Shown here one piece after another: positions 1 to 12,225 of a stretch of 64,000 bases of DNA (positions within the stretch are counted from its first letter, which is position 1; each line of letters begins with the position of its first letter). The translations under genes and the position numbers were made by a program. Under the pieces are notes generated by a model, which saw only the letters and a program-made list of their open reading frames with translations, searched no databases and was not told the origin of the DNA. The DNA comes from Marasmius tenuissimus (lineage: Eukaryota > Basidiomycota > Agaricomycetes > Agaricales > Marasmiaceae). Where the stretch lies: assembly GCA_029532415.1 (NCBI GenBank), contig JAQOTA010000020.1, positions 62,001 to 126,000 on the forward strand, written 5' to 3'.

Positions 1-788
1 GTGTGCATTCTTTCTATGTGCGATAATTTTAGCAAAGACTTACCTTTGGAAGCTGTAGGCGTTTGTGAGCTTGTTGGGGTACTCGCGGGTGGAGCCGATC
101 TAAGGTAGTCATATTGGATCATAGGGAAAATTGCAGTCAAGGTTCAAGTCGGCGGAGGAACTTACTGGGTCGAAGAGGGTCCCGATATGCTACTGACAGA
201 TGTGGGTAATGCAACCACCTGGGTAGTGAAAATAGTCCTCCAAACATTCGTTGACCCGCTTTAGGGAACAAAGTAAGTTCTAAAGACATTTTTTCAATGT
301 GTTATAGGTACTCACTGAGGATCGGGGACGGCCTCTACGACCATAAATCTCAGACTTCTGTTCAGAGTTTTAATCGGTCACGCACAGTCGGCTGAACATG
401 AAAGCCCTCACCCGGATGCCGTGGCTGTAAAAGTTATTACACCATGTTGTCTACCATCATTTCCTGGTTGGCCAGATACACCTGTGGTCACGGTGAGCGG
501 TTGAGCTATATGTGATACCCGTTTGTTATTCAGGTATAACAACTCGATGTCGAATGCTTCCGTATGGCGTCGGCTCCAGTCCACAGTAATAGGTTGAAAA
601 ACAGGGATCAACGGAGGCAACTGAGAACGAGATTCAATGCGAAAGCCCGCTCCTAGCTGCAATAAAGGTAGATAAAGAAAGAGAAGGCTCGCTAGCCTAT
701 AACTGGAAAGATCAAACACCGTGACAGTCTTGTGAGCCAACGTCCTGTTAAATAGTGCGGTAGAGACTTACATAGTCATACGACGCAT
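1..788 (-). CDS. Secreted/single-pass surface protein, family member 1 (5' part; runs off the window)
   Basis: Start ATG is at 788-786. A 17-nt first exon (788-772) reads M-R-R-M-T-I across an intron (771 to about 703, gtaagt...ccag). Exon 2 (702 to about 415) supplies a hydrophobic signal peptide (YRLASLLFLYLPLLQLGAG) and a beta-rich extracellular domain with PITVDW and FDIELLYL. A short exon near 320-356 reads LRFMVVEAVPDP. The next ones are Ser/Thr-rich (about 168-266 and 60-110). The TM helix and cytoplasmic tail lie outside the window. The QP(I/V)TV-x-W plus FxxELLYL pattern resembles the Kre9/Knh1-like N-terminal fold of fungal wall proteins, but that match is tentative. It is a paralogue of the genes at 8280-9816, 17236-18382, 22880-24384 and 61270-62799, which share the tiny first exon. 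A cell-surface or wall-associated role is inferred. Confidence 0.6.
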
Positions 789-3088
789 GCCAATAAAAGT
801 TCTAAGCAATAAATAGGAGATTGAAAGGAAGGTTGATTCCTCGTGAACGCTATATAACCATCTTGTTGTGCATCGTACCCACAGTTCGCACTTGTAGCTG
901 ACGGATGCTATCACCATGGTAATTGTTTCATCCATCTCAACAGAACAACCGGATGAGCATCGGATTATCAGGTCGCTCATGAGACGACCTATGTGGGACA
1001 AAACTTCCAGCTCGGAAGTTGTCTTTTAACCGATTAGGGTCGAAACGATCCCAAATGAACGGTAGAATAGCAAGCGGTCGCAAAACAAAGATACTGGAAG
1101 CCAAAATGATTGATGGTAGTAGGACTCGTAACTCGGTTGATTAGATGTCCAACAGGTGGGCGGGCTGGCGGTCGATAATGAACGTTTCCTACCCTGAGGT
1201 CTATCTTCGAGCATCAAGGAGAGGAAGCAAAGGTAGCCTTGGGTTTGAGATTGAGTAAGTCCATAATCACGTCACACGGTCCGTTTTCCATCACTTCCTC
1301 CCTCTAGTGTGATTGATTGATACCGCTTGTAGGCCGCTAAGGTATCCATGTAACTAACCAAAGAAACCGGATCCTAATCCTTAGCATCGACGAGCCGAGG
1401 CTATGGTAAGTTTCAAGATATAAAGTAGATCATGCTCACTGTTTCTGCACCTAACACCTTTTGACAAACTCGCGCTTAATCAGGGCCAACGAGACTTTTA
1501 CAGAATCAGATTGGACTCATACTTCCGGACGCGACGTAAAAAACTGCTCACTACAAGATGGTAGAAAGCGTCAATAAACCTCACGGTCAATCAAAGACTC
1601 CAAAGTTGTCGTCGTCCAGGGTTTGCGACGATTCTCTTCCCACAAGGGTAAAATCAAATCTTGGCCTTGAAATAGATCAGATTGGGCATCTTCACGCGGG
1701 CCTCAAGAGCTACGGCGTGCCATCTATCGAAGGAGCTGAGGTGTAGCCAGGCTCGTCTTCTAGGTCGGAATCTGACAGTGGATCAACAAACGAGGTCGAA
1801 CGAACGAGAATTCAATATCCAGACCCCAAAGGAGTTTAAGGTAAATCACAGTAAGGTGAACACCTTATCAAGACTATGGAGTCGCCTCTTATTACCTATA
1901 ACTTCACCCAAAGACCGTTGCAAATTGCCTCTGTCTGATCCAGTCGAAAGAACACCCAGACTTGTAGAAGTAAAGACCGAAGATGGCTAAGGGGAATTTT
2001 GGTCTCTTGTGTTGCGTCTAATTTCATGTAGCAAGTCTGGTACACATTTCTGGTTATGAAAGCAAACGATCCGTTTGAAACACACGGTGAGCTACGGCGT
2101 TGTGGACCCAACACTTGGCACTACCCGAACAGTAAACCATCCGGGTTCCGTAGAGATCAAGATTGAAAAGGCGACAGCGAGGACCCAAGAGCTCAGAACC
2201 TCTGATAATCTCCCTGAAAAGGGTATATAATAATAATGTGGGCAAGCGCGACGAGAGAGAGCAAAACTTGCATCGCCGAAGGTGGTGGCTGCGGATCAAA
2301 GCGCTGTACATGCGCTGTCGGAGGGACCCTGACAGTGACATGCTGTGACATTCAAGTGACAGCTCGACGTCATAATTTCTTTTCTTCCTACCACTACTTA
2401 TGTTGAATGTTCTGTGCGTCGTTGCATATTCTCGATAAATTTGTGCCTCGTCAAGGATGAAGGTAACCTCCACATATTTCTCGTGTGATAATTCATCTGA
2501 TCCCAATGACGGCACGCTGTCAAATCAGAAAAACAGTTGCATATGGACGTTGGTCGAACTTCTGAGGATCCTGCGTTGAAACAAATTAGTTGAAGAGCGT
2601 GCCGGCATGACATGGTATGTTTCTGCTGTTTTTGATCAGCTAGAATATTCATCTTCCATGCTATCTGCAAAGCCAGTCAATGTCTGCCCAAAAGTCCCCT
2701 CGAAATGGCCCTCAACTCCAGTCCTGAAGGAAGGACGAGTGCAGGATAGGGATGAAACTGTTGTCAAGGCTTTCCGTGGGTTCGTTCTGATCGTTTCATG
2801 CAAACTCGTCCGAGCTCACATTCACCGCTTGCTCTGTATCTAGAAGACAATCTTGTTGACGTATCCCAACCATCTTGCAGCCCGAGGACACAAGCATCGT
2901 ATCGTTGGTTTAGAGGGCTGCCTGCTGTTATCAACCTGAGGATGCACCTTGCGAAACCGAGCACACATGTGCTCCAGGTGAGTCAATTCTATCCGTCATT
3001 TTCCATCTCTTTGAGGCTCACTTTACTGCACAGGCTTTTCGTCGCTATCCTCATCGGAGACCCCCTTAAAAGTTCAACTCCCTTCGCG
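789..3088. other. Intergenic, no supported gene
   Basis: Only short overlapping open frames on both strands are present (for example 1558-1746 +, 2054-2515 -, 2163-2348 +). None shows a recognisable domain, signal peptide or consistent splice chain. Stretches on both strands look like decayed coding DNA, but I cannot assign them. Confidence 0.4.
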
Positions 3089-3804
3089 ATGATTCTTAGT
3101 CGTTTGGCCTCACGGTCGCAACAATCGTTTCCCCTTCAGACCTTTCGTTACAGATATCTACCTTGTCAGCCGCACCTAAGGTGGAGCTCCACAAGCCCTC
3201 CGCCTAATCCATCTGAGCTCCATCCGACCACCGTCAACCGCCTGCTGCAACATCCCTCCGAACGGAGCATGGTTGGGCGTCCACTCTATTCCGCCTTCCC
3301 CCCTCTCGGCTTGTCTGCTACGCTCAAGTCAGCAGTCCGGTCTACGAAAGTCTGGATTCGCCGTCGTACTACTGTCCCTACCAACCTGTGGCACTCGATT
3401 GCTATCTCCAGCGACACCTTCTTATCCCGTTTCTTGGTGAGAAATTACCAGTTCCGAATGGCACATGTGGTAGTGGCTCACCGACACTGCTGGTTATCGC
3501 TCGAAATCCCAGCGCCAAGGCCTTCTTCTATCTCTACGTTCGCTCTCGAAACTCAGTTGAATGTCGTGAATTTCTCCCGCGCTGCTCATGCTCCGAATAT
3601 GACAGTGATCATCTGGAGTTATTACCTAGTGCCATTGCCAGGCCTTTGTTAGACTCTACAGCACAAGCTGTATGTGCCATTTCCCCACCTTCTCCATCTC
3701 TCCCTCTCCCTGTCCCGGTTTTATTTTACCATAGGGAGGTTTGGGGGACGATTGAACATCTCGAAGAACAACTCTGGGTAGAGATCGTAATCCTTGATGC
3801 CTGA
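3089..3804 (+). CDS. Possible decayed gene with mitochondrial-type N-terminus
   Basis: An ATG at 3089 opens a frame starting MILSRLASRSQQSF, rich in Arg/Ser and followed by RWSST. This is the composition of a mitochondrial targeting presequence. The frame stays open to 3652. From about 3330 a second + frame (3388-3804; contains LLVIARNPSAKAFFYLYVRS) looks more protein-like, so an intron or frameshift near 3250-3330 would be needed to join them. I recognise no domain. It may be a pseudogene or chance open reading. Confidence 0.2.
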
Positions 3805-4799
3805 TGGTTCCAAGGCGCATTCAGAGGCCAGCTGTAGTTTCTCGACAGAACAGATCGTGCATGCAGCGTAGGCCACTCGACCGCCCCTTCGTTTGGGCAT
3901 CCTCAAAAGTTACGGCCCGTCTCGGTTGTGTATTCGACGCACAAACCTGCATCAAGAACCTCTCATCACGTATGGGTCGATACTGCAGTACTCACCATGG
4001 TTCGTTTCGCTCAGGTATTTCTCGTATTTGGGGGTTGCGTTATACTTGTATCGTTCGTGATATTCTGTTTCAATACGAAGTATCTATTGCTTGTTTGTGT
4101 CATCCTTCGCTGCTGACTTGGTTCCTCCGATATGTTACGAGCGTTCAAGCAACCTTCGTTGTATACAATATGTGATATTGACATGGCCACGTATCAATGT
4201 ATGCGATGGCCTGTGTTCGTTCAACGCCACAGATTTTTGTCCTCGGCTTTCTTCTCGCGTGCACAGACTTCCAATGTCGGGGCAGCAAGCGAGCCACGAG
4301 TTAAGAGTTCAGAGAAAATTACTTTCATTATCGGGGGGCCAAAGATTGCGTTCTGTTGCAGAGATCCTTCAGGGCTCGACCGAGTGTTTTTCAGCGTTTT
4401 TTGCTCCACCAAAGGGTACCGGCGACAATGGTTAGTATCGAAATGACGAAAAGTGTGTAATCTCATGATCTCGGATCATTGCAGACCTCGACAGAACTCG
4501 ACTCGCTGTTGACCACATTGCGAGCCTAACCGAGATCCTTCGGATTCTCGGGGTGATGCCTCAATAAGGTTGCTGACCTGGAGTTTTGTGGGAATGTTAC
4601 ATACGGTGTAGCGCCAGTAGGTTCTATCCTTCAGACGTCGGTATGAAGCATGACTTGAACTGCATTAAGTCACGGTATAAGAACTAAAGCGCGGAGTATC
4701 TGAATGCAAACTTCGCGCTAGACGATCCGATGGCGTTGAGAATCGGACGATCTACTCGCTGTGCAGATTCCAGCAGCTGGATACAATAGAACAGCCCAA
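3805..4799. other. Intergenic, nothing recognised
   Basis: Short frames only, for example 4132-4446 + and 4221-4466 -, with no domain, repeat or duplication counterpart seen. Confidence 0.4.
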
Positions 4800-5069
4800 A
4801 TACCTGTGGTTGTCCCTCTTTCTCCACTTTAAGGGCTCTTCACAACCACCATCAGTGATGAGTTTGCCTCTATATAATGCCGGTATAAGACGGCGATGAC
4901 AAGAGCGGATGATGTATCAAACCTTGTAACCCCCAGGCTGTCGCGTACAGCTTTGATCTGTGAGTTACTACGGGGACCACTTTAATAAGTTCAGTCTTCG
5001 ACATATGCATATCCAAGGTATCGTTGTTACTATCTATCGTCCCTCCCCCCAACTCCCTCGCATAGTGGA

Positions 5070-5652
5070 ATGGCTCCTTCGTACGTTAACCATTTCACTC
5101 ATACATTGCCTCACTTGATCTGTCCCCGATTCAGCCACTCTGGAGTCTGACACCTCACCCACCCACTTTGCAAAAAAGAAAGCAAACCTGAACACTCCGG
5201 ATTTGACAGTTCCACGATCTTTGTCTCCCGCGAATTTGTCACTACCCACGTCCTCAATGCCAAAGCCGCATATCGTGCTATCCGCTACACCTACCATTCT
5301 TCCAGCACCGGACGGAAATTATACTATGACCCCGTTCGGCGGTGCTGCTGTAAATGGCACCTCATCTCCCCAAAACTCACACCCCGCCATTCTTTCCAGT
5401 CACCCTCAAGACAGGGGTAACAATAGTCAGCTATCATATCCCCATCCCCATTCCTACTCGGAGGTACAAGGAAGGGATACAGAACTAGGCGTTCAATCCT
5501 CTTGGCCACTGGCTCACCGATCTCAAGACGCGAGATAGCAGCCATGCGTGCCGAGATGCACGCTATGAGAACAAGACTAGCAGTTCTGGAGGCAGAGGCA
5601 GAAGATCAGCCTCCGGAATATATGTCATCGTATACGAGTACAAGTAGATAGA
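5070..5652 (+). pseudogene. Small Ser/Pro-rich protein with C-terminal coiled coil, copy A (frameshifted)
   Basis: An 11-nt first exon (5070-5080) reads M-A-P-S. It joins across an intron (5081-5134, gtacgt...ttcag) to an exon giving TLESDTSPTHFAKKKANL and then a long Ser/Pro-rich low-complexity region. The frame ends at TAG 5536-5538. Copy B (55460-55750) reads on through an NRAEIAAM...RTRLAVLE segment, a short predicted coiled coil. Copy A still has that tail DNA (about 5538-5652, ending in a stop after STSR), but a 34-bp shortening just before it shifts the frame. So A is 5'-complete and 3'-broken. An alternative is that the A protein simply ends early. No function can be assigned. Confidence 0.5.
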
Positions 5653-6585
5653 GACATTGATTGCCCCTCGCTGGCGAGACCCAACTATTGTGGGTTTTCA
5701 CTATTATATTGTCAGATTGCCTGTGACGCGCGAGGAGTCCCGTTCCCTTGGTAGAATGATTTAAAATCCTCAAATTGATGTCAGGGACCCTTAGACTGGT
5801 AAAAATCCCCAATACTGGGCACATGGTATTTCTCAAATGGGGACATTGTGCGGGCTGTGTATGGACGTTGAACACGAGATAAAATGTCCTCAGACATTGT
5901 CCCTTCTCTATAATATTTGCCCGTACAATCAAGAGAGTAGGAGCAATTCCCTGAAATCAAATGTTAGCACCGGCCTCGAAGTTCGGCAGATGAGGCATGA
6001 GGCTCACTCCAACTTGAATGGGAATAGAGTCCATGATCAGGAAGTTGGGCATCTTTGCCATGGCACAACCAATAAACACAATCCATGCAATGGAATGGAG
6101 CATGCACGATGATGAGTCATATGCCCCGTAAGTTGTGACTGAAGCATGAGTAAACCTACCTATGATCAAAAACACATTCACGAGAACATGGAGACAGCCA
6201 GATCCTACAGCCAAGTATGCTGACAAGAGTTCGTCTGTTTCGTTACTTTCAAAAGTTTTTGACTCCACGTCCAAAAACTAATGTTAGGTTGATTGGGACA
6301 CTAGTGGAAGACAAAACTAAAAGCGAGACAAGTGTGAACCTGAATAATTGATTCCCGCCCTCTTTGTCTCGCTCCCGCCTCCTCAGAACATAAAGGCCAA
6401 CACAGAACAGCAAAACATTGAAACCATAGAGCAATAGATTCACCTGAAACTTTTCAATCTCTCAATACCTGCATCTTGCAGTATCTACTCACCTCTGTGA
6501 TGATGAATGGGAGCAGAATGGCAGATTTGAATTGGTCGTCAGCGAGGTGTTTGTCTGAAGGATCGAGGGCGGCTGGGGAGGACAT
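5606..6585 (-). pseudogene. Agaricomycete multi-pass membrane protein, copy A (internally deleted)
   Basis: Start ATG is at 6585-6583 (MSSPAALDPSDKHLADDQFK...). An intron follows, then an exon with NLLLYGFNVLLFCVGLYVLR, the YG...LF helix common to this basidiomycete 7TM-like family, and further hydrophobic segments. The exon ending in DSIPIQVG joins across a 55-nt intron (gtgagc...ttcag) to GIAPTLLIVRAN, the family's C-terminal signature. Compared with copy B, about 475 bp around 6270 are missing. That stretch in B encodes the FRCF (RCY-type) helix region. About 170 bp near 6120 are also missing. The predicted helix count is therefore too low. This is a plasma-membrane or organelle integral membrane protein of unknown function. 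Confidence 0.6.
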
Positions 6586-8279
6586 GAGGAACACAGATGG
6601 TCGCGAGAGCGAGGGCTGCCTCTGATATAGGCTCTATTCTATTTGAAGCTGTCAGTGCACTCAATGTTTCATCCATTAATCGGGAAGTCATGATATTTTA
6701 AAGTGACTGCCATGTTGTAGGATCACATCAATCATGGCAGAAAGTAAGCTCTCCAACCTTTTGCCGGGTCTTACTCAACCCAGTATGTTTGTGATCTTTG
6801 GAATCAAATTGGTGATAGGATCAGATGAAAAATTTGCTGGTAATTCAGTTTCCAATGTGCTTCTCTCCTTTCAAGCTTCCATGGGCTCCCTGCTGGCACT
6901 AGTACCTTTTTTCTACACCACCGTCAGGATTGCTATGGAGGCCTTTTCGCTACAAAAGCTTACGTTATGCAAAGGATGTAGATTTGACACGGGCTTAACC
7001 TCATTTTTGTTCCACTATATTCATGGCCTCAGTTCATGCTATAAAATTCAGAACCTGGGTACTGATTACACGCCCGATAGACACCAAATCTCGGTTAATG
7101 TACACTTGCATATCGCCGCGTAATGCTCCTAGTCAGATCAGAACCTCATAGTCGTACACCCTGTACACGAGACCCTTCCGAATATTATTTGCTTCGGACT
7201 CGATCTATCATAACCTGGTACGCACGCTTTCAAGTGGATCGACTCAGTTGGCGCCACTCGGCCGCGAGCAGAGCTGGCAGACCAGATGAGACTACCGCTA
7301 TATAATTTGACCCACAGGCTCTCGTCCAATCCTCACTGACGAGTTCAAGCTCAAATCTGTGGATACGTAGGAAGTAAACAACTATACGGATGACAAAAAA
7401 AATCGGTACATCTAAGCTTAAGTTCGGCAGCGTTTATCCCTCGGCGGGCCTTTGATTGATCTAAGGCTTCCTCAGTTTCGTGAAGATAGCTGACTCCAGT
7501 GACTCAGTCCTATGCTGGTCGTCTGTTCCGAAAACGAAATTTATATATATAACATGCCACTAATCATGAGAAACTTGATCCAACCATAAACTTGAAGTTT
7601 GCCAACATCTCAAACGACTCCTATCAGTACTGTGCGATGATGCTTACTGGGAGTGACACATGGTAAAAAGGCAGCTAACTTGGCCTGTTTTCTATCTGAG
7701 GTATTCTTGTCACTGATGATCTACCCTTCCCGCTGTCTTATTGGCTTGGGGTGTAGTGTCGAAGGTCCCAAGTTGTGTCAACGGAAATCAATCACGCAGC
7801 AATCACGGTACACTCAGTATCTATAACTTATCCACAGGCCAGAAGTCGCATACCACAAGGTACATACAACACAGGGAGTCCAAAAGTCCCAGTCTATACA
7901 ACCTGCAGCCCAACATTCCCCGCCCGTGCAATCCAGAGACTATTTACAGTCTCCCAATCTTGGGCGGTTCCTCATGCACATGACTTACTTCCATTCTCTT
8001 GCTCCACACGGGCGCGTTGTCAGCTGCGACGCAAGCACCGACCTTGTGGAGAGTGAAAAAAATATGGAGATTCACTCTAATCAGTGGCATTGTCCATTGA
8101 AGGCAGCTTGAGATCCTTGTATCATACCCCAGTCAATCTCACTAAGCAGTGGCTATTGGTCGGGAACAAGCTTAGATATACTGATATAGACATTGTGCGA
8201 GGGTATGCCGCAGATAAGCTGCAATTCTTGGCGGCCAGCCACTTTGTGGGATACATCATTCCAAAGAAAAAGACTTTGA
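6586..8279. other. Intergenic part of copy A
   Basis: 6734-7123 (+) is an open frame whose DNA is conserved at about 57440-57770. There the start codon is ACG and the frame is broken, so it is probably not a gene. 7100-7310 also matches copy B (about 57840-57990). From 7330 to 8279 I see only short frames. Confidence 0.4.
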
Positions 8280-9816
8280 TTAGTCTCTCAAATCCTCTAG
8301 TACCTCTCCTTTGCCGCCATATGCCCACTCAGACTCCCTAATGCCCTTCAAGTTCTCGATCCTCTCCTGCAAATCCGCCCTCACTCGATTTTTTTCCTCC
8401 ACAGATCCATGAACCGTAATAAACAGGCCCTGCAGCTCCAATATCTTTTGCTCGATCTGCATTTGCCGATCAGTTCTTGCTCGAGAAGGCGTTCTCGAGT
8501 GAGCCGGTGACGGTGGAGGATTGGCTGAAATTGGTATGGGCGGCGGTATAGGGACTTTGGAAACCTCGGAAGAGACTGGACCCATCCCTGAGATACCAGA
8601 GAGGGCAAGAAGTCGTTTTCCCTCGCTGGAACAATGGGAAATTGAGCTAGAGAGCGAGGGCCGATTGTCAAGCTGATCCCCTTTATAATTCTCTTGAAAG
8701 GTTGTAGCCGAACGGATGGGATGGGGCTCGAAATGTCTGCCAGTGCCCGCGAATCCTCCTAGTCCGTTCTTCCTTATTGGGTACTTGGCCCCAACATCCG
8801 TCTCGACCCTCTTTGCAACCATCCTGTCCCGGCAAAAACCCTCTGGATTACTTCTTCTCTCACGCGGACGACAACGACGGCGGAGTAGCAAACCAAGCAT
8901 GACTCCCGACATGAGGAAGACGGCTCCTCCGATGACACTTCCGAATATTTTTGCACTGGGGTTCTCGTCTTTGGCTGACTGCGTCGAGGCAGTCAGTGTA
9001 GTTGTCGGCGGTTTTGCCAAAGGGCTTGAGAGTTATATCATGAGCGACAGATCTCCAAGCGGGGAACCAGAAGTTCAGTCACCTCGAATTTGAAAGGGTT
9101 TCCGCTGTTTGACTTTCAGAATCCTGTGAAGTGAGTATTTCAAGGCTAGATGTAGGCACAGAGTTGTGAGCTGTGAAGTCCAAGCGGAGTCGAAACAATA
9201 TGGATGCCGAATTTGGTTGGCAGTACCTCCTACCTTGACAATGTCGGCGCGCCTCCTACGTCCATCATGATGTTACTGAGAAGAGTAGAAACACTCGTGG
9301 CTCCAAGAATATCCCTACGCATATCATGAGTGAGGGAACATTAGATTTGAACAATAGCATACGCACAACACGCGAGGGATAGTAACGACAGCCACAACTT
9401 CAACAGATCTGGTCTTTTGTCAATCAAACAACAATAACCACATCTTGGGAGAAACTACTTTGTAGTTGGGGCCGCGAAGTCAATTGCTCCTCGCACTGGG
9501 TTCCCAGCTTCTGGATTCCCTGTAGCGTGATCCACCAAAGTGTGAGTCGAGATAGCATGCGAGTTTGAGTCGACATGTACAAGCTCAAAGTTGAACGGTG
9601 TGCTAAACAGGTCGGTACAGCTCCGGTTTTCAGTAATGCTTTGAGAGAAGGTAGTGGTTTTGGGGAGGGTGGGTGAGGTTTCAAAGAAGACCGTTGCCCC
9701 AGCCCCAAGACGCGTGTAACCGAAGGCCGACAGTAAAAGGCTAGAGGGAGCATCATTAAGTCAGTATCTGTCGGTGAAATGAACGAGGAACGATTAAGTA
9801 CATGATCTGGCGACAC
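8280..9816 (-). pseudogene. Surface protein family member 2 (copy A), N-terminus frameshifted
   Basis: The last exon (9020-8280) is intact. It has an extracellular Thr-rich stretch, a TM helix (IFGSVIGGAVFLMSGVMLG), an RRRCRPRERR stop-transfer, a Ser/Pro-rich cytoplasmic part and the conserved tail SRARTDRQMQIEQKILE... ending in GEVLEDLRD. Upstream pieces are at about 9750-9440 (domain with FETSPTLPKTT and FNFELVHVD), about 9405-9365 (SVEVVAVVTIPRV) and about 9310-9235. The start region is ATGTCGCCAGATCAT (9816-9802), 2 nt shorter than the 17-nt first exon of the paralogues. The joined frame is therefore wrong unless another start is used. The paralogue in copy B is 61270-62799. A wall or surface sensor role is inferred from the architecture. 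Confidence 0.6.
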
Positions 9817-10300
9817 ATTGTCAAGGCAAGGTAAGTATGAGGGGAAACAAGAATCGCCTACCTCTTCTCCAAAGATAAATACATGTCGCTGTGTTGCTGT
9901 ACCAGTCCCTTCCGCATCTGGATATGGTGTGGATGTTGACTCTGTTGAGAGCGGTTTCCTCCGTTTCAATAAAACAGCTTCACACCAGATCCAAATCACG
10001 AGGACAGCCTTTGTGATTTGTGATATCAACACTCGTTTGACAGCAACTCTCGGGATGATGTCTCACACGGTCAAAATGAAACCGAGTTAGGTGGTAGCAT
10101 GAGAATATCAGACTCGAAGTTGTAAATAAATCTATCATGAAGTAGCATACGCAATAGGTTAGTACACACGTACTAATCCACCCCTCGTTCACAAGTTCTC
10201 TGCACGCCCGCGTTCCCTCTGGCAATTACACATCGCTCAATCCATCACCTCCCCTCATACGAGGCACCTTGAAAGCACCCACCAGAGCTATTGTTCAAAA
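9817..10300. other. Intergenic between two minus-strand genes
   Basis: Presumed promoter side of the 9816-8280 gene. It is conserved in copy B (about 62830-63290) but without a stable frame. Confidence 0.4.
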
Positions 10301-11171
10301 TCATGATTTCTCCCCGACGCCCACGGTTTTCTCGTTCCATCCGTACCCAAAGTCCTTGTTATTATCGTAAACCTGGTCTGGCTCGGGCTTTGGAGCAATT
10401 GTCGTATTTTGTCGGTATTTATTAACCCTTGTAGTGGTCTCTCGCGCTTGCCGTCGACGGCGGAGGAGCATCATCACGAGGATCAATCCAAGGAGTGCAA
10501 CGGCACCACCTAAAACGCCACCGATGATTTCGCCTTTGTGATCATTGCCGGTTGTTACCCTATTCAAATAACATATGGTTAGGTTTCCTTCGCCTTGACA
10601 GGAAAAGGCAAGGTAGCTCACGGTGTTCCAGTTACTGGGGGTGAAGGAGGTTCACTGGTCCCTGAAGTATGGGCAGTTGGGAAGGTGATTGAGGAAGATC
10701 CTCGACTCCACTGCGGAGGACCGGTCCCAGTGATTGGTTCAGATGTAGCTGTGTAGTTCCTTGAGATTGCTGACGTTAAGATTATTAGAGAGGTCTCACT
10801 ATGCGGCCTATGAGTCCGCCCAATTTGCGCCGAGGCTTCACAATGAGTTGTTCTAGGGTTCCGGACTCAACGTTCCTGTGTCAAAGACTCACAAAATTGA
10901 CTTACGCTTCAGCTAGGCCCTCCAACCTGACAGTATTTCGAGCAGTGTTGCCTGGGGTACCTAATCTTGCGATTGCCTGGACACTGCATGATGCCTGAGT
11001 GTCACCCAAGGTTACAATGGGGGGACGATCCGGGGGATCCCTTGGTTTTACACCAAACGGTTGAGAAGGATTATTCACCCAGTTGCTGGCGTCCTGCAAG
11101 ATGGCGCCTCGGACGGAAACCAAAGAGAGCAATGATGCCGTACTTCGAAAAGCAAACGGCGGTTTCAGCAT
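10301..11171 (-). CDS. Short Ser/Thr-rich single-pass membrane protein, copy A
   Basis: ATG is at 11171. The first large exon (to about 10902) reads MLKPPFAFRSTASLLSLVS, a signal-peptide-like start, then a Cys-containing extracellular domain with NWVNNPSQPFGVKP and NTARNTVRLEGLA. A Ser/Thr/Pro-rich stalk (about 10770-10625; TATSEPITGTGPPQ) follows. The last exon (about 10560-10301) has a TM helix (GEIIGGVLGGAVALLGLILV), an RRRRQAR stop-transfer and a roughly 55-residue cytoplasmic tail ending GVGEKS before TGA. It lacks the ARTDRQM tail of its neighbours. The nearly identical partner is 63294-64000. The architecture is that of fungal wall-sensor-like proteins (Mid2/WSC style), without a named domain that I can recognise. 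Confidence 0.6.
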
Positions 11172-12225
11172 AGTCTGTACAGCATGAACCGAGCACGGGG
11201 CAACACTTACATTATCCTGGGATACATGTTAGACGCTGGTATAAAAATTTCTGGATGAGTAGAGCAAGACCAGCCTGACCTAGCAGGTAGTGTAGTAGTC
11301 AAGATCATGTCTTTCGCGAAAACGTATTGTAGGCCCTTTACATGACACACAGCCTTGCACTTGGTTCGAACACTGATGCCATCTGCATCGGTGGTAGGTA
11401 TACTGCGGTAGCTATGTTACGCGATAATGATCATATGGTCGAGATGAAGGAGCCCGTATCCCAATCCTCAGAGCTGATGAATTGGGATATACGATGTCTT
11501 GACTCAGTCCCGGATGGAATATGCGACAAAAAGCGGCCTACACGGCGTCATGCATTCAGAACCCATTGACTAAGTATCCCGCAAGGGTCATCGCCTGGGT
11601 CTACTCCACGAGTCATCCTACTGTCAATGCCTCTGATACGAGCATACATACCAGCTCCTCGGCGTGGTCTGTAGACAGAAATGAGTTGAAGCATCGGGTG
11701 TAGCTGTCAAGCTGACCTGCCCTCAAGCGCGTCATGCCGATTACTTACATCTCAACCCCGCATTCATCTCACGATTACAATGTATACTGGTATATTCCAT
11801 GAGACAGATGCCCAATTGATACCTTTTGTACATGTACGGCCTGTATCATATCGCCTCGCTTGTTTGATTGTATGGTTTTTACCCCCCGCCCGCCTTGTTT
11901 CTCCTGATTACGAGCTCTCTAGAAGCTGTGAGCACTCGTGAGTGACTGGATATGAGCCAGCGGGCGATTCCTACCATGATCGTCTCAGTCTGTCTGGGCT
12001 AGGTCGAGAGAGGGTGTAGGATGTGACTCATCTTTTCCTCGCGGGTCTTGAGTATTTTATCTTCCCATCTCTTCGTCCCGGTATGTAGGAATCTGCTAAG
12101 CCTGGGATTCAAGTTAGTCAATCATCCGATATGAACAAGAGGTGAGCAAAGAGGGTGGCAAAGAGATTAGAGGATCGAGCGGCTACGCAGGTCCCCCGGT
12201 TTCCACCCGCCTTGTGGCACCCATA
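11172..12225. other. Intergenic, nothing recognised
   Basis: Two short + frames (11342-11569, 11521-11703) without features. A pyrimidine-rich patch lies near 11880-11910. Confidence 0.4.

Larger units (their letters stand above)
4800..11200 (+). repeat. Segmental duplication, copy A (partner at about 55300-64000)
   Basis: The gene order coiled-coil gene (+), membrane protein (-), surface protein (-), Ser/Thr-rich TM protein (-) is repeated in the same orientation in copy B. Nucleotide similarity is easy to see by eye, for example 4880-4957 against 55385-55460, 5957-6585 against 55985-57311, and 10301-10620 against 63294-63614. Copy A lacks about 475 bp (near 6270) and about 170 bp (near 6120) of the membrane-protein gene that copy B keeps. 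Copy B lacks about 435 bp matching 4958-5393 of A. Copy B also carries extra DNA between 58 and 61.2 kb (a solo LTR and two TIR elements). Confidence 0.8.

Noticed and set aside
6734..7123. 129-codon ORF partly conserved in copy B
   Set aside because: The start is ACG and the frame breaks in copy B; DNA similarity is explained by the duplication.
8716..9093. Plus-strand ORF over a surface-protein exon
   Set aside because: Shadow of the minus-strand exon that carries the TM helix and tail shared with paralogues.
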